From positions 1 to 52,283 of the forward strand of contig CAYGLT010000007.1 in NCBI GenBank assembly GCA_964350875.1: a DNA stretch of 52,283 nucleotides, written 5' to 3'. Source of the stretch: JAHBXC01 sp964350875 (GTDB lineage Bacteria; Planctomycetota; Phycisphaerae; Phycisphaerales; UBA1924). This document shows positions 26,542 to 35,473 of this stretch, piece after piece. How positions within the stretch are numbered: position 1 is the stretch's first letter; every line of letters begins with the position of its first letter. Made by a program: the position numbers and the translations under genes. Below the pieces are notes generated by a model, which saw only the letters and a list, made by a program, of their open reading frames with translations, made no database searches and was not told the DNA's origin.

Positions 26542-28630
26542 GGTTCCGCAGGAAATTGTCGAAGGCCTCCTGGGCGGCGCGGACCGCGAGACGCTGCTGT
26601 TGCAGTTCGGTTTCGATCGCGTTGAGGCGATCTTCCTGTTCGTTCAGCGCACGCATGTACCTCGCATAGAGGTCCGAGTTCCGATCGATCGGTCCCATGT
26701 TCGAGCGAATGCGCGCCTGATTTCGCCCGATCTGTTCGCGCTCGGTCTCGAAATGCCGGATCACCGATTCGATCCTTCGGACTTCCGCACGAAGCGTCTG
26801 CGCCTGCCGCACGGCGTCGATGACCTGCTTCGATGCTACTCCGTTGCTCGAGTACGCGAACAGGTCACGCAGTTCCATATCGGTCAGCGCGATGGTCGTG
26901 CGACTCACCCGCTCGTGCACAACCGGAAAATCGACCGTTTCCCCCGGGTCCAATGCCAGCCGGAAGCGAAGGAGTGTCTCGGATTCGCTGTCGGGCTTGA
27001 CGGGACTCTTCAGATTCCAACTGTTGTCCATGCGAGGCTCTTCGACGAGCAACTCGCGGCCGTTGGCGTGATCCCGATTCATGAAGGTGATGGTGACCGT
27101 CGAGGTCGCGACCTGCGTGCGTTCGAGCACGCCGTCGACGATGCGGATGCGCGTGACGCGGTTGGTGTGTCCGGAGTCGCGCAGTGCGCGCACATCCTGA
27201 TCGACCGCGTAACTCAGCAGGCGGTCCTGACCCCGGCTGGTGAACCCGACCTGCGCGTCACCCGCGTAGGAATCGCCGTCGTACACCACGATCGGTCCCG
27301 CGGCGAGGTCGGCGCCGCTGGTGTTGGTGAACTCCACGCCGCGCATCGGGTGCTCGGCAAGATCGCTCGCGTTGTAGATCGACACGCGCGAGCCCGCGAT
27401 GTCGCCCGCAAGAATCGGGAGCATCGCGTTGGACTTCGCGCCGATGTCCACGGTCTCCGCGATCTGGTAGCGGAATTGCTCGCCTGAGGTCGCGCCGCTC
27501 GCGGTGCTTTGGCCCGCGAGCGTCCCGCCGATCGCGACCCGCTCACGGACCTCTGCCGCCTCGTCCGCTGCGCCCTTGGCGAATCCGCGCCGCGCGTTGG
27601 TGAAAGTCTGGTTGGTGTACGCGCTCGCGTCGCGCTCCATCGCTGGCGCCGACGGCGCCGCGAGCGCGGAGGCCATCTGGCGTTGTACGGCGTCGTCGTA
27701 CACGCGTGACATCACCGCGCCGGGGATGGGCGGAGCGATCTCCGGCCGCGCGATGAACAGCGGCGTGCGCAGGTCCATCGTGAACGCGACCGGTCTGCCC
27801 GACACGAGCGACAGTCGAACATCGTCCCAGTCCTCGTCGGTCTGATTCTCGACGATCGCCCAGCCCTGCAGGAACGGTTTTCCGCCTGTTTCGTCGGGCA
27901 AGACGAGCCGGTAACTCGTCTTCCACACGGGGGATTCGTGGATGTACCCGAGCGTGGCCGTGCGATCGTCGCCGCTCCCGAAGGAAACGGTCAGGTCGGC
28001 GCGGTCCTCGGCGCGTCGCTGCGCGAGCGTGCGCAGCGCGTCGCGCAGGTCCTTCGCGACACGCTCGTCGAGCACATCGAACGAGGAGACCCGCGCGAGG
28101 TCGATCGACTTCACGCCGTTGTCGGTGAGCAAGGTCACGAACTGGGTCGGCCCTTCGCGAAGACTCCGCGACTCCACGCTCATCATCAGCCCGCGCACGG
28201 GGCCTTCGACGGTCAGCAGTTCGAGGTTCACGCCCTTCAACTGGCCCAGTAACTCCGCGAGCGTGTTGATCCGCCGCACATCGATCTGGTACCCCGCGAG
28301 CAATCGCGAGAGCGGCTCGGTCGAGGTGTACGACACCATCGGCGGCGATTGGCCACCGGGGTCGAGCACCACGAGCGAGCGAAGCACATCGTTCAGGTGA
28401 CTCAGGTCGAGCGGCATCGTGATCGATTCACCGCCTTCGATCGGCCCGGTTCGTTCGAAGTACCCCACGCCCGAGCGGTAGAGCGTGACCGAGCGCAGGG
28501 GCAGCGCGTCGGCGGCGAGCGCCGCGCCCCCGGTCATCGCGAAGGCAGCGAGCAGCAGGCGTGCGGTGAGGGGTGATTCCGAGCGTGGGCGGCGCACCGA
28601 TAGCGCGGCCGTGGCGATCGTGGTCGTCAT
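26528..28630 (-). CDS. Exported DUF4139-family protein
   Basis: 700 residues with an N-terminal hydrophobic signal (ARLLLAAFAMTGGAALAADA, about 23-42) and GGGAG at 7 bases before the ATG. The first part, RSVTLYRSGVGYFERTGPIE, and the central TDEDWDDVRLSLVSGRPVAF plus ESPVWKTSYRLVL, where a Tyr-Arg-Leu strand is followed by the 'N-x-T-D-E-D-W' signature, match the DUF4139/mucoidy-inhibitor-A-like families. Near the C-terminus is a coiled coil (about 610-695) with LRAEVRRIESVIRHFETERE. The cellular role of the family is not established. It has its own start region, divergent from the FAD/Fe-S gene. Confidence 0.82.
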   Translation of the reverse strand: MTTTIATAALSVRRPRSESPLTARLLLAAFAMTGGAALAADALPLRSVTLYRSGVGYFERTGPIEGGESITMPLDLSHLNDVLRSLVVLDPGGQSPPMVSYTSTEPLSRLLAGYQIDVRRINTLAELLGQLKGVNLELLTVEGPVRGLMMSVESRSLREGPTQFVTLLTDNGVKSIDLARVSSFDVLDERVAKDLRDALRTLAQRRAEDRADLTVSFGSGDDRTATLGYIHESPVWKTSYRLVLPDETGGKPFLQGWAIVENQTDEDWDDVRLSLVSGRPVAFTMDLRTPLFIARPEIAPPIPGAVMSRVYDDAVQRQMASALAAPSAPAMERDASAYTNQTFTNARRGFAKGAADEAAEVRERVAIGGTLAGQSTASGATSGEQFRYQIAETVDIGAKSNAMLPILAGDIAGSRVSIYNASDLAEHPMRGVEFTNTSGADLAAGPIVVYDGDSYAGDAQVGFTSRGQDRLLSYAVDQDVRALRDSGHTNRVTRIRIVDGVLERTQVATSTVTITFMNRDHANGRELLVEEPRMDNSWNLKSPVKPDSESETLLRFRLALDPGETVDFPVVHERVSRTTIALTDMELRDLFAYSSNGVASKQVIDAVRQAQTLRAEVRRIESVIRHFETEREQIGRNQARIRSNMGPIDRNSDLYARYMRALNEQEDRLNAIETELQQQRLAVRAAQEAFDNFLRNLSVE

Positions 28631-28785
28631 GGTGATGCTCCCATCCGTTGGCGGCCGACAACGAGCGGCCGGTCCGAAACCGGAGTCTCCGACGCCGCAG
28701 ACCTGTCACGGTTCCGCCGGAAATGTGCGAACGGGCCGGGGTTGTCTAGAGTGAGCGACCCCCGGCCCGATGTAGCAAGGCACGC

Positions 28786-31700
28786 ATGGCTCAATTCCCG
28801 ATCCTCGACACGATGAACCTTCCCGCCGACCGCGACCGCCTGGCGCGCGATCTGGCCAACGCCGTCGAGGGCGATGTGCGCTTCGGGCTGCACGAACGCA
28901 TGCTCTACGCGACCGACGCGTCGCTCTATCAGGTCGAGCCGCTTGGCGTGGTGATCCCAGCGGACGCCGAGGACGCCGTCCGCGCGATCAGGTTCTGCAA
29001 CGAGCGCGGCGTGGCGATGCTCCCGCGCGGCGGCGGCACTTCACTCGCCGGGCAATGCACCAACCGCGCGGTGGTGATGGACCTTTCCCCGAATCTGCGA
29101 TCGCTCGGCGAGATCGATCCCGACACGCGGACCTGCGAGGCCGAGCCCGGGCTGACGATCGAGGAACTCAACCAGCGCATCGTGCGCGCCGGGCATCAGT
29201 TGTTCTTCGCGCCCGATCCCGCGACCGTCCGCCAGGCGAGCGTGGGGGGGTGCATCGGCAACAACGCCGCCGGCGCGAGGTCGATCCTCTTCGGTCGCAC
29301 GAGCGAGAACATCGAGGCGCTCACCGTGGCGCTCGCGAGCGGTGAAGTGTTGCGGCTGGAAGCGTGCGCAGCGCAGCGCGACCCGCGCGTGCGCGAACTC
29401 ACCTCGCGCGTTGTCGACATCGTCTCTCGTCACGCGGCGCTCATCCGCGAGCGGTTCCCGAAGACCGTTCGGCGCAACGCGGGGTACCAACTCGACCTCG
29501 TGCTGAACCAACTCGACGCCGGACGCACGATCGACGACCTCAACCTCGCGACGATGCTGTGCGGCAGCGAGGGCACGCTCGCGACCACGCTCTCGGCGCG
29601 GCTGAAATTGCACCCGATCCCCCGCGCGAAGGGGCTCGCGGTCCTGTCGTTCGAGTCCGTGGACGCGGCCATCGCGGCCAACCTCGCGATCCTCGAGACG
29701 CGCCCCAGCGCGGTCGAACTGCTCGACGACCTCGTGATCGATCTGGCGCTCCAGAACCAGGAGTGCCGCCGGTATGTCGAACTGCTCCCCAAGCGAGGCG
29801 CCGAGGTCCCACGCGCCGTGCTCTATGTCGAATACTTCGCCAACGGAGGCGTGGAGGAGATCGAGGAACGATTCGGAGTTCTGAAGCGCGCCGTGCCGCA
29901 CGCCGGGATCGCGACCTACACCGATCAGAAGGCGATGCTCAGCGCGTGGCGCCTGCGCCAGAGCGGCGAGCCGCTGCTCCACGGCCTGCCCGGCGAGCGC
30001 AAGCCGATCACCTTCGTTGAGGACAACGCGATCCCGCCCGAGAACCTCTCGGAGTTCGTGACTCGACTGCGCGAGATCGTCGAGAAACACGGGACCAAGG
30101 CGGCGTTCTACGCGCACGCGAGCGTCGGCGTGCTGCATGTGCGGCCGCTGCTCTCGACGAAGTCGCCCGAAGACCTCGAACGGCTCCGCGCGATCGCGGT
30201 CGAGGCGGCCGACCTCGCCCGCGAACTCGGCGGCGTGATGAGCGGCGAGCACGGCGACGGCCGCGTGCGTTCGCCGCTGCTCGAACGGTTCTACGGGCCC
30301 GAGTTGATGCGCGCGTTCCGCGAGGTGAAAGCGGTCTTCGACCCGAAGAACCTGCTGAACCCGGGCAACATCGTGACGCCGGGGCCGGTCGAATCGATCA
30401 CCGCGCGGCTGCGCGTGTCGCCGAACGATCTGGACGGCGACGGCAAGCCCGCCGTGCGCGTCCCGAAGGTCGAGACCTTCTACGAGTACGACGATCAGGA
30501 GGGGTTCGACCACGCCGTCGAGATGTGCAACGGCGCCGGCGTCTGCCGCAAGCGCAGCGGCGGGACGATGTGCCCGTCGTACATGGCCTTGCAGGACGAG
30601 CGACACGCGACGCGCGGGCGCGGCAACGCGCTGCGCCTCGCGATCACCGGGCAACTCGGTCGCGACGGGCAGACGCGCAACGAACAAGGCGACCGTGCTA
30701 CGGAGCCGAATTGGGACGACAAGGGAACGCTCGACACGCTGAACCTGTGCCTTTCGTGCAAGGCGTGCAAGGCGGAGTGCCCGAGCAATGTCGATATCGC
30801 GCGGCTGAAGTCGGAGTACCACGCGCAGCGCAATAAGTCGAAGGGCGGCGCTCCGTGGAGGTACCGCGTGCTCGCGCGGGTCCGCGAACTCAACGCGCTC
30901 GCGGCCGTCGCGCCGGGACTTAACACCGCGCTCTCGCGGTCGCGGCCATTCCGCGCCGTGATGAACCGGATCTTCGGGTTCGACGCGCGGCGGAGCCTCC
31001 CGCCCTTCACGCCCAGTCTGTTCCGCTGGTTCGACAAGCGCGGCGGCTCGAAGTCGGCGACGAAGAAGGTCGTGCTCTTCGGGGACTGCTTCAGCGCGTA
31101 CAACGAGGCGCAGATCGGTCGGGCCGCGGTGCGCGTGCTGGAAGCGCTCGGATACGAGGTCCTCCTGCCGCGCACGGGGTGCTGCGCGCGGCCGGCGATC
31201 TCGATGGGCTTGCTTCCACAGGCGATATCGACGGCGGATAAGACGCTCGAACAACTCCGGCCGTTCGTGGATGACGAATCGGTCGAGGCGATCCTCGTGC
31301 TCGAACCCTCGTGCCTGAGCGCGATCCATGACGACTGGCAGATGCTGAAACTTCGCGCGCCGAAGAAGGTCCGCCGCGCGCTCGCGCAGAAAGCCATGCT
31401 CGTCGAGGACTTCGTGGAGAAGCGCTGGGACATGCATCCCAACGCGCCTTCGCTGACCAACAGCGCGGCGCGCGTGGTGCTCCACGGACATTGCCATCAG
31501 AAAGCGCTCGAGGGCGTTGAGAGTAGCGCGGCGCTGATGCGGCGCATCGCGGGTGATCGGCTCGAGGTGCTCGACACGACCTGCTGCGGCATGGCGGGCA
31601 TGTTCGGCTACACGAAGGACCGCTTCGATCTCTCGATGAAGATCGGCGAGTTGGGCGTGCTGCCCGCCGCACGAACGATCGGCGATGAGGATGTGATAGT

Positions 31701-31815
31701 CGCGCCGGGGACATCGTGCCGCCACCAGATCCACGACGGCGCGCAGGCGCGGGCGCTGCACCCGATCGAGTTCGCCGCGCGGGCGATGGGGCTCGAACCC
31801 GACGACGCGAGGTAA
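28786..31815 (+). CDS. Fused FAD-linked oxidase / Fe-S (CCG-domain) dehydrogenase
   Basis: 1009 residues combining in one chain what glycolate oxidase splits into GlcD, GlcF. N-terminal FAD-binding domain: LPRGGGTSLAGQCTNRAVVM and GGCIGNNAAGARSILFGRTS. FAD-oxidase C domain: MSGEHGDGRVRSPLLERFYG and FDPKNLLNPGN. Then two [4Fe-4S] motifs, CNGAGVCRKRSGGTMCPSY (about 582-600) and CLSCKACKAECP (about 656-667), and two CCG-type half-domains (GCCARPAIS, then HGHCHQKAL and TTCCGMAGMFGY). Expected to oxidise a 2-hydroxy acid such as D-lactate, glycolate or D-2-hydroxyglutarate and pass electrons to the quinone pool; the exact substrate cannot be read from sequence. A terminator follows directly. Confidence 0.93.
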   Translation: MAQFPILDTMNLPADRDRLARDLANAVEGDVRFGLHERMLYATDASLYQVEPLGVVIPADAEDAVRAIRFCNERGVAMLPRGGGTSLAGQCTNRAVVMDLSPNLRSLGEIDPDTRTCEAEPGLTIEELNQRIVRAGHQLFFAPDPATVRQASVGGCIGNNAAGARSILFGRTSENIEALTVALASGEVLRLEACAAQRDPRVRELTSRVVDIVSRHAALIRERFPKTVRRNAGYQLDLVLNQLDAGRTIDDLNLATMLCGSEGTLATTLSARLKLHPIPRAKGLAVLSFESVDAAIAANLAILETRPSAVELLDDLVIDLALQNQECRRYVELLPKRGAEVPRAVLYVEYFANGGVEEIEERFGVLKRAVPHAGIATYTDQKAMLSAWRLRQSGEPLLHGLPGERKPITFVEDNAIPPENLSEFVTRLREIVEKHGTKAAFYAHASVGVLHVRPLLSTKSPEDLERLRAIAVEAADLARELGGVMSGEHGDGRVRSPLLERFYGPELMRAFREVKAVFDPKNLLNPGNIVTPGPVESITARLRVSPNDLDGDGKPAVRVPKVETFYEYDDQEGFDHAVEMCNGAGVCRKRSGGTMCPSYMALQDERHATRGRGNALRLAITGQLGRDGQTRNEQGDRATEPNWDDKGTLDTLNLCLSCKACKAECPSNVDIARLKSEYHAQRNKSKGGAPWRYRVLARVRELNALAAVAPGLNTALSRSRPFRAVMNRIFGFDARRSLPPFTPSLFRWFDKRGGSKSATKKVVLFGDCFSAYNEAQIGRAAVRVLEALGYEVLLPRTGCCARPAISMGLLPQAISTADKTLEQLRPFVDDESVEAILVLEPSCLSAIHDDWQMLKLRAPKKVRRALAQKAMLVEDFVEKRWDMHPNAPSLTNSAARVVLHGHCHQKALEGVESSAALMRRIAGDRLEVLDTTCCGMAGMFGYTKDRFDLSMKIGELGVLPAARTIGDEDVIVAPGTSCRHQIHDGAQARALHPIEFAARAMGLEPDDAR

Positions 31816-31822
31816 AAAGAAG

Positions 31823-31850
31823 AACACCCCGACCGATCGGACGGGGTGTT
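31823..31850. terminator. Terminator hairpin between the FAD/Fe-S gene and tRNA-His
   Basis: A perfect 9-bp stem (AACACCCCG / CGGGGTGTT) with a 10-base loop, between a plus-strand gene and a minus-strand tRNA, so it probably serves both strands. Confidence 0.7.
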
Positions 31851-31863
31851 CGGGGCTTGCAAG

Positions 31864-31939
31864 GGCGACCGACGGGATTCGAACCCGCGACCCCCTGGAT
31901 CACAACCAGGTGCTCTAACCGAGCTGAGCTACGGCCGCC
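31864..31939 (-). tRNA. trnH: tRNA-His (anticodon GTG)
   Basis: The minus strand folds into a cloverleaf. The anticodon GTG is the complement of 31901-31903. The T-arm has GGTTCGAATCC. The acceptor stem is GCGGCCG against CGGTCGC with one G-T pair. An extra G at position -1 faces the discriminator C, the hallmark of tRNA-His. No CCA is encoded. Two of the six AGCT sites in the whole window are in its D-arm. Confidence 0.97.
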
Positions 31940-32008
31940 ATCGACGCCGACTGTATTCCGGGCGGGGGGCGTCGGCAACGCATCGGCGGTTCTGGGTATC
32001 TTGGGGAA

Positions 32009-32488
32009 ATGCCAACCGCGTTCACGATTCAGGAAGCGATCATCCGGCTGCTGGTCGCGGGGCTGCTGGCGGCGATGCTGGGCTGGAACCGGGAGCAGGC
32101 GGGCAAGCCAGCGGGGCTGCGGACCTTCGTGCTCGTGGGCGTGGGGTCGTGCCTGTTTACGCTGCTGGCGCTCGAGATCATCGAGATGCACGACGAGAGC
32201 GGGGGAGGCGGGGGGCTGGATCCGCTCCGCGTGGTCAGCGGGCTGATCGGGGGAATCGGGTTTCTGGGCGCCGGGACGATCATCCAGTCACGAGGCCGCG
32301 TGGAGGGGGTCACGACGGCGGCGGGGCTGTGGCTGACCGCCTCGATCGGGCTGGCGTGCGGGATCGGGCAGTACGCCCTGGCGGGGATCGCGGGCGGGTT
32401 CGGGGTGTTTCTGTTACTCTCGGTGCTGGTCCTGGAACGGCGGACCTCGCCCAAGAAATCGTCGGGCGAGGACAGTTCGGTTCCCTGA
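32009..32488 (+). CDS. MgtC/SapB-family membrane protein
   Basis: 159 residues with four or five membrane segments. The family core is clear: LLAAMLGWNREQAGKPAGLR (consensus L-G-x-x-I-G-x-E-R), TFVLVGVGSCLFTLLAL, then VVSGLIGGIGFLGAGTIIQS and VEGVTTAAGLWLTASIGLA. The pattern GIGFLGAGxI ... G-L-T-T-A-A-x-x-W is the MgtC signature. Known MgtC proteins affect survival at low magnesium and ATP homeostasis; here the protein lacks the long cytoplasmic ACT-like C-terminal domain of Salmonella MgtC. It is followed at 48 bases by a DUF1328 peptide. Confidence 0.9.
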   Translation: MPTAFTIQEAIIRLLVAGLLAAMLGWNREQAGKPAGLRTFVLVGVGSCLFTLLALEIIEMHDESGGGGGLDPLRVVSGLIGGIGFLGAGTIIQSRGRVEGVTTAAGLWLTASIGLACGIGQYALAGIAGGFGVFLLLSVLVLERRTSPKKSSGEDSSVP

Positions 32489-32536
32489 AGATGGCCGCCA
32501 GCGGTGAGAATCGCCCGCGGCCGGAAAGGATCTGCC

Positions 32537-32701
32537 ATGCCTCCGCTTCTCATGTGGGCGTTGATTTTCCTCGTTGTCGCTCTGGTCGCCGGCGCCTTGG
32601 GCTTCCGAGGGGCTGCTGGAGCCGCCGCCTCGATCGCGAAGGTGCTCGCGGTCATCTTCCTGATCGTGTTTCTGGTGATGCTCATCGTGAGCGTCCTCTA
32701 A
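32537..32701 (+). CDS. DUF1328 (YtjA-type) small membrane protein
   Basis: 54 residues, ATG at 32537 with AAAGGA six bases upstream. Two membrane segments: LLMWALIFLVVALVAGALGF (about 4-23) and IAKVLAVIFLIVFLVMLIV (about 33-51), joined by RGAAGAAAS. This matches the DUF1328/YtjA family (W-A-x-x-F-L-v-v-A-l-i-A-g-l-l-G-F-x-G-i-A-x-x-x-A-x-i-A-K-i-L-f). The role of the family is unknown; homologues are often stress-linked. Confidence 0.88.
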   Translation: MPPLLMWALIFLVVALVAGALGFRGAAGAAASIAKVLAVIFLIVFLVMLIVSVL

Positions 32702-32719
32702 GGAAGGCGTCTGGCCGGA

Positions 32720-32739
32720 CCGGATACTGGAGTATCCGG
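32720..32739. terminator. Hairpin after the DUF1328 gene
   Basis: A perfect 9-bp inverted repeat (CCGGATACT / AGTATCCGG) with a 2-base spacer, 19 bases after the DUF1328 stop, no T tract. It could equally be an operator for pckA, which starts 106 bases downstream. A second, C/G-rich hairpin lies at 32774-32797. Confidence 0.4.
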
Positions 32740-32845
32740 CTGGGGGGCCTACAGTCTGCGATTGCCGCGATCCGCCTCCCTCTTCGCGGGGGGAGGCAGG
32801 GACGCTGTGTTTCACTAACCCCTTGTTGCGACCAGACATCCCGCC

Positions 32846-34435
32846 ATGACCACGATGACTTCGTCCGGCGTTGAACTTGCCCTTTCCAGCACTTTGGCCA
32901 ACCTCAGCGTGGCCGAGCTCGTCGAGAGGTCGCTTCAGCGCGGCGAGGGCGTGCTTGCCGCCAACGGCGCGCTGAATGTGCGCACAGGCGAGCGGACCGG
33001 TCGCAGCCCGACCGACAAGTTCCTCGAGGACACCTCCGAGGTTCACGACAAGATCTGGTGGGGCAAGGTCAACCAGCCGATCGCGTCCGACAAGTTCGAC
33101 ATGGCCCTTGAGATGGCGCGCAAGCACCTCGAAGCCGCCGACACGGTGTTCGTGAACGACGGGTTCGTCGGCGCCGATCCCAAGCGCCGCCTCTCGGTGC
33201 GCACCTACACCGAGCACGCGTGGCACGCGCTGTTCGTCAAGACGCTCTTCCTGCGTCCGACCGAGTCCGAACTCAAGGGCTTCTCGCCCGACTGGACCAT
33301 CCTGAACTGCGGCAAGCGCAAACTGACTTCCGCCGAGGCCAAAGCGCTGGGCGTGAACGACACCGGCGTGCTCATCGCGCAGTCGCTCAGCCGGCGCATC
33401 GTCGTGATCTTCGGCACCGAGTACGCGGGCGAGATGAAGAAGGGCGTGTTCTACGCCATGAACTACGACATGCCCGATGTCGGCGTCTTCCCGATGCACT
33501 GCTCGGCCAATGTGAACCCCAAGGACCCGAACGATGTCGCGCTGTTCTTCGGCCTTTCGGGCACGGGCAAGACGACGCTTTCGGCCGATCCCTCGCGCGG
33601 GCTGATCGGCGACGACGAGCACGGCTGGTCCGACGAGGGCGTGTTCAACTTCGAGGGCGGCTGCTACGCGAAGTGCATCAAACTGACCAAGGAAGGCGAG
33701 CCCATGATCTGGGACGCCATCCGCTTCGGTTCGGTGCTCGAGAATGTCACGCTCGATCAGAAGACGCGCGTCCCCGACTACGACAAGGCGGAGTTCACCG
33801 AGAACACGCGCGTCACCTACCCGGTCGAGTTCATCGACAACGCCGTCATCCCCTCGATGGCCGGGCACCCGCGCAATGTCGTCTTCCTGACGGCGGACGC
33901 GTTCGGCGTGCTTCCCCCCGTTGCGCGGCTCACTCCCGAGCAGGCGATGTACTACTTCATCAACGGGTACACCAGCAAACTCGCGGGCACCGAGGCGGGC
34001 GTCACCGAGCCCCAGCCCAACTTCTCGCCCTGCTTCGGCGGGCCGTTCCTTCCCCGTCAGCCCCGCGTGTACGCGGATCAGTTGGCCGAGCGCATCAAGA
34101 AGCACGGCGCGAATGTGTGGCTCGTGAACACGGGCTGGACGGGCGGACCGTACGGCGCCGGCTCGCGCATGAAACTCGCGTACACCCGCGCGATGATCAC
34201 CGCCGCGCTCTCGGGCGAACTCAACAACGCGGAGTTCGAGACCGACCCCGTGTTCGGTCTGCACATCCCCAAGAGCGTCGACGGCGTTCCCGACGGCGTG
34301 CTGAACCCGCGCGAGACCTGGAAGGACAAGGCCGCGTACGACGCGAAGGCGAAGGAACTTGCGGCCAAGTTCCGCGCGAACGACGCGAAGTTCGAGATGC
34401 CCGACGCCGTGCGCAACGCCGGCCCGAAGGCCTGA
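32846..34435 (+). CDS. pckA: Phosphoenolpyruvate carboxykinase (ATP)
   Basis: 529 residues, typical length. Catalyses ATP-dependent decarboxylation of oxaloacetate to phosphoenolpyruvate, the entry to gluconeogenesis. Seen: GERTGRSPTDKF (oxaloacetate site Arg), the kinase-1a loop GLSGTGKTT at residues 236-244, LIGDDEHGWSDEGVFNFEGG (metal and ATP binding), and AVIPSMAGHPRNVVFLTADA with NTGWTGGPYGAGSRM near the C-terminus. All motifs of the ATP-type family are present. A second in-frame ATG lies 9 bases downstream. It is monocistronic by spacing. Confidence 0.97.
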   Translation: MTTMTSSGVELALSSTLANLSVAELVERSLQRGEGVLAANGALNVRTGERTGRSPTDKFLEDTSEVHDKIWWGKVNQPIASDKFDMALEMARKHLEAADTVFVNDGFVGADPKRRLSVRTYTEHAWHALFVKTLFLRPTESELKGFSPDWTILNCGKRKLTSAEAKALGVNDTGVLIAQSLSRRIVVIFGTEYAGEMKKGVFYAMNYDMPDVGVFPMHCSANVNPKDPNDVALFFGLSGTGKTTLSADPSRGLIGDDEHGWSDEGVFNFEGGCYAKCIKLTKEGEPMIWDAIRFGSVLENVTLDQKTRVPDYDKAEFTENTRVTYPVEFIDNAVIPSMAGHPRNVVFLTADAFGVLPPVARLTPEQAMYYFINGYTSKLAGTEAGVTEPQPNFSPCFGGPFLPRQPRVYADQLAERIKKHGANVWLVNTGWTGGPYGAGSRMKLAYTRAMITAALSGELNNAEFETDPVFGLHIPKSVDGVPDGVLNPRETWKDKAAYDAKAKELAAKFRANDAKFEMPDAVRNAGPKA

Positions 34436-34474
34436 TCACCGCGTTTCGACGCCAAACCTCAGCGCTTTGTTCGG

Positions 34475-34502
34475 TTGACATCATGCGCGAAGCATGTAGG
34501 GT
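34475..34502 (+). promoter_or_regulatory. Sigma-70-type promoter with internal inverted repeat
   Basis: TTGACA (34475-34480) and TAGGGT (34497-34502) with a 16-base spacer. The spacer holds the inverted repeat CATGC-GCGAA-GCATG (34482-34496), a possible operator. Transcription would begin about 34509, leaving an 80-base leader before the methyltransferase gene. Confidence 0.5.
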
Positions 34503-34589
34503 CGATTGCTGTCGTTGCGCGCGTGGATCGATTCCGCGCAGCGTATGACTCACTTTCCGCGTACGCAGGTATCGAGCGAGAGGACAACG

Positions 34590-35390
34590 ATGACCACGGC
34601 CCCAAGCGAGCCGGCGTCGGCGATTCGTCGCGCACAGGACGCATTTCAGATCGAGTTTCCCACGCGAGACACGCTCTCGCAGGACGAGGAATGGTGTGAA
34701 GCGACGGTGCGAGGGGAGAGGCGGCGATTTCGCTTCCACGACTACGACGCGATCTACGCGATCCCGGGCCTGTACGAGGCGTTGTTCTATCGCAAACTCA
34801 AGTGCGCCTCGCCAAGGCGAGTCGCGGGCCTTCTGGGCACCGTGCTTCAGGACAACGGCCTTGACGCGTCCGATATCGCGGCGCTCGATGTCGGCGCGGG
34901 CAACGGGATCATGGGCGAACGCCTGCGCGAGATCGGCGTGGACCGCGTTGTAGGCGTGGACATCATCCCCGAAGCGCGCGAGGCGGCCCTGCGCGACCGC
35001 GCCCGCGTGTACGACGATTACCTCGTCGCCGATCTCACCAACCTGACCGGGGAGCAGAAAGCGGACCTCGAAGCCGAGTCGTTCAGCGCGCTGACGATCG
35101 TCGCGGCGCTCGGCTTCAACGACATCCCGCCCGCCGCGTTCGCGTCGGCGTACAACCTCGTGCGCGACGGCGGCTGGCTCGCGTTCAATGTGAAAGAGGA
35201 CTTCCTCGAGGGCGGCGACGACACGGGGTTCGCTCGGCTGATCCGCGCGATGGACGACAAGAACCTGATCCAGATTCACGCCTACCAGCGGTACCCTCAC
35301 CGGCTCAACATCGCGGGCGATTGGCTGCACTATGTCGCGATCGTCGCGAAGAAGCGCGGCGATCTGCCCGAGGGGTTCGTCGAGGGCTGA
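34590..35390 (+). CDS. Class I SAM-dependent methyltransferase
   Basis: 266 residues with the ATG at 34590, preceded by GAGAGGA. SAM-binding motif I is ALDVGAGNGIMGERLREIGV (about 98-117), then VVGVDIIPEAREAALRDRAR (motif II, acidic VDI) and a motif IV/V region with FSALTIVAALGFNDIPPAAF and LVRDGGWLAFNVKEDF. This is the Rossmann-fold of small-molecule methyltransferases (Methyltransf_11/25 type). The N-terminal 95 residues, with RRFRFHDYDAIYAIPGLYEA, are probably the substrate part. The substrate cannot be predicted. No partner gene adjoins it. Confidence 0.82.
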   Translation: MTTAPSEPASAIRRAQDAFQIEFPTRDTLSQDEEWCEATVRGERRRFRFHDYDAIYAIPGLYEALFYRKLKCASPRRVAGLLGTVLQDNGLDASDIAALDVGAGNGIMGERLREIGVDRVVGVDIIPEAREAALRDRARVYDDYLVADLTNLTGEQKADLEAESFSALTIVAALGFNDIPPAAFASAYNLVRDGGWLAFNVKEDFLEGGDDTGFARLIRAMDDKNLIQIHAYQRYPHRLNIAGDWLHYVAIVAKKRGDLPEGFVEG

Positions 35391-35416
35391 TCGCGCAAGG
35401 CCAATCCAAAAAATAG

Positions 35417-35449
35417 AAAGGGCGCGGCGGGTTTCCCGTCGCGCCCTTT
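35417..35449. terminator. Bidirectional terminator
   Basis: A 14-15 bp stem beginning AAAGGGCGCG and ending CGCGCCCTTT, one G-T pair, tetraloop-like TTTC, flanked by A-rich and T-rich sequence. It lies between the convergent methyltransferase and choice-of-anchor-A genes. Confidence 0.85.
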
Positions 35450-35473
35450 GTAATTCTGCGTTGAGTTCGTTGC

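Noticed and set aside
32774..32797. Hairpin GCCTCCC / GGGAGGC before pckA as a third copy of the rimO-flanking repeat
   Set aside because: The loop and flanks differ (TCTTCGCGG, not CATCTTCGATA); similarity is only the C/G stem.
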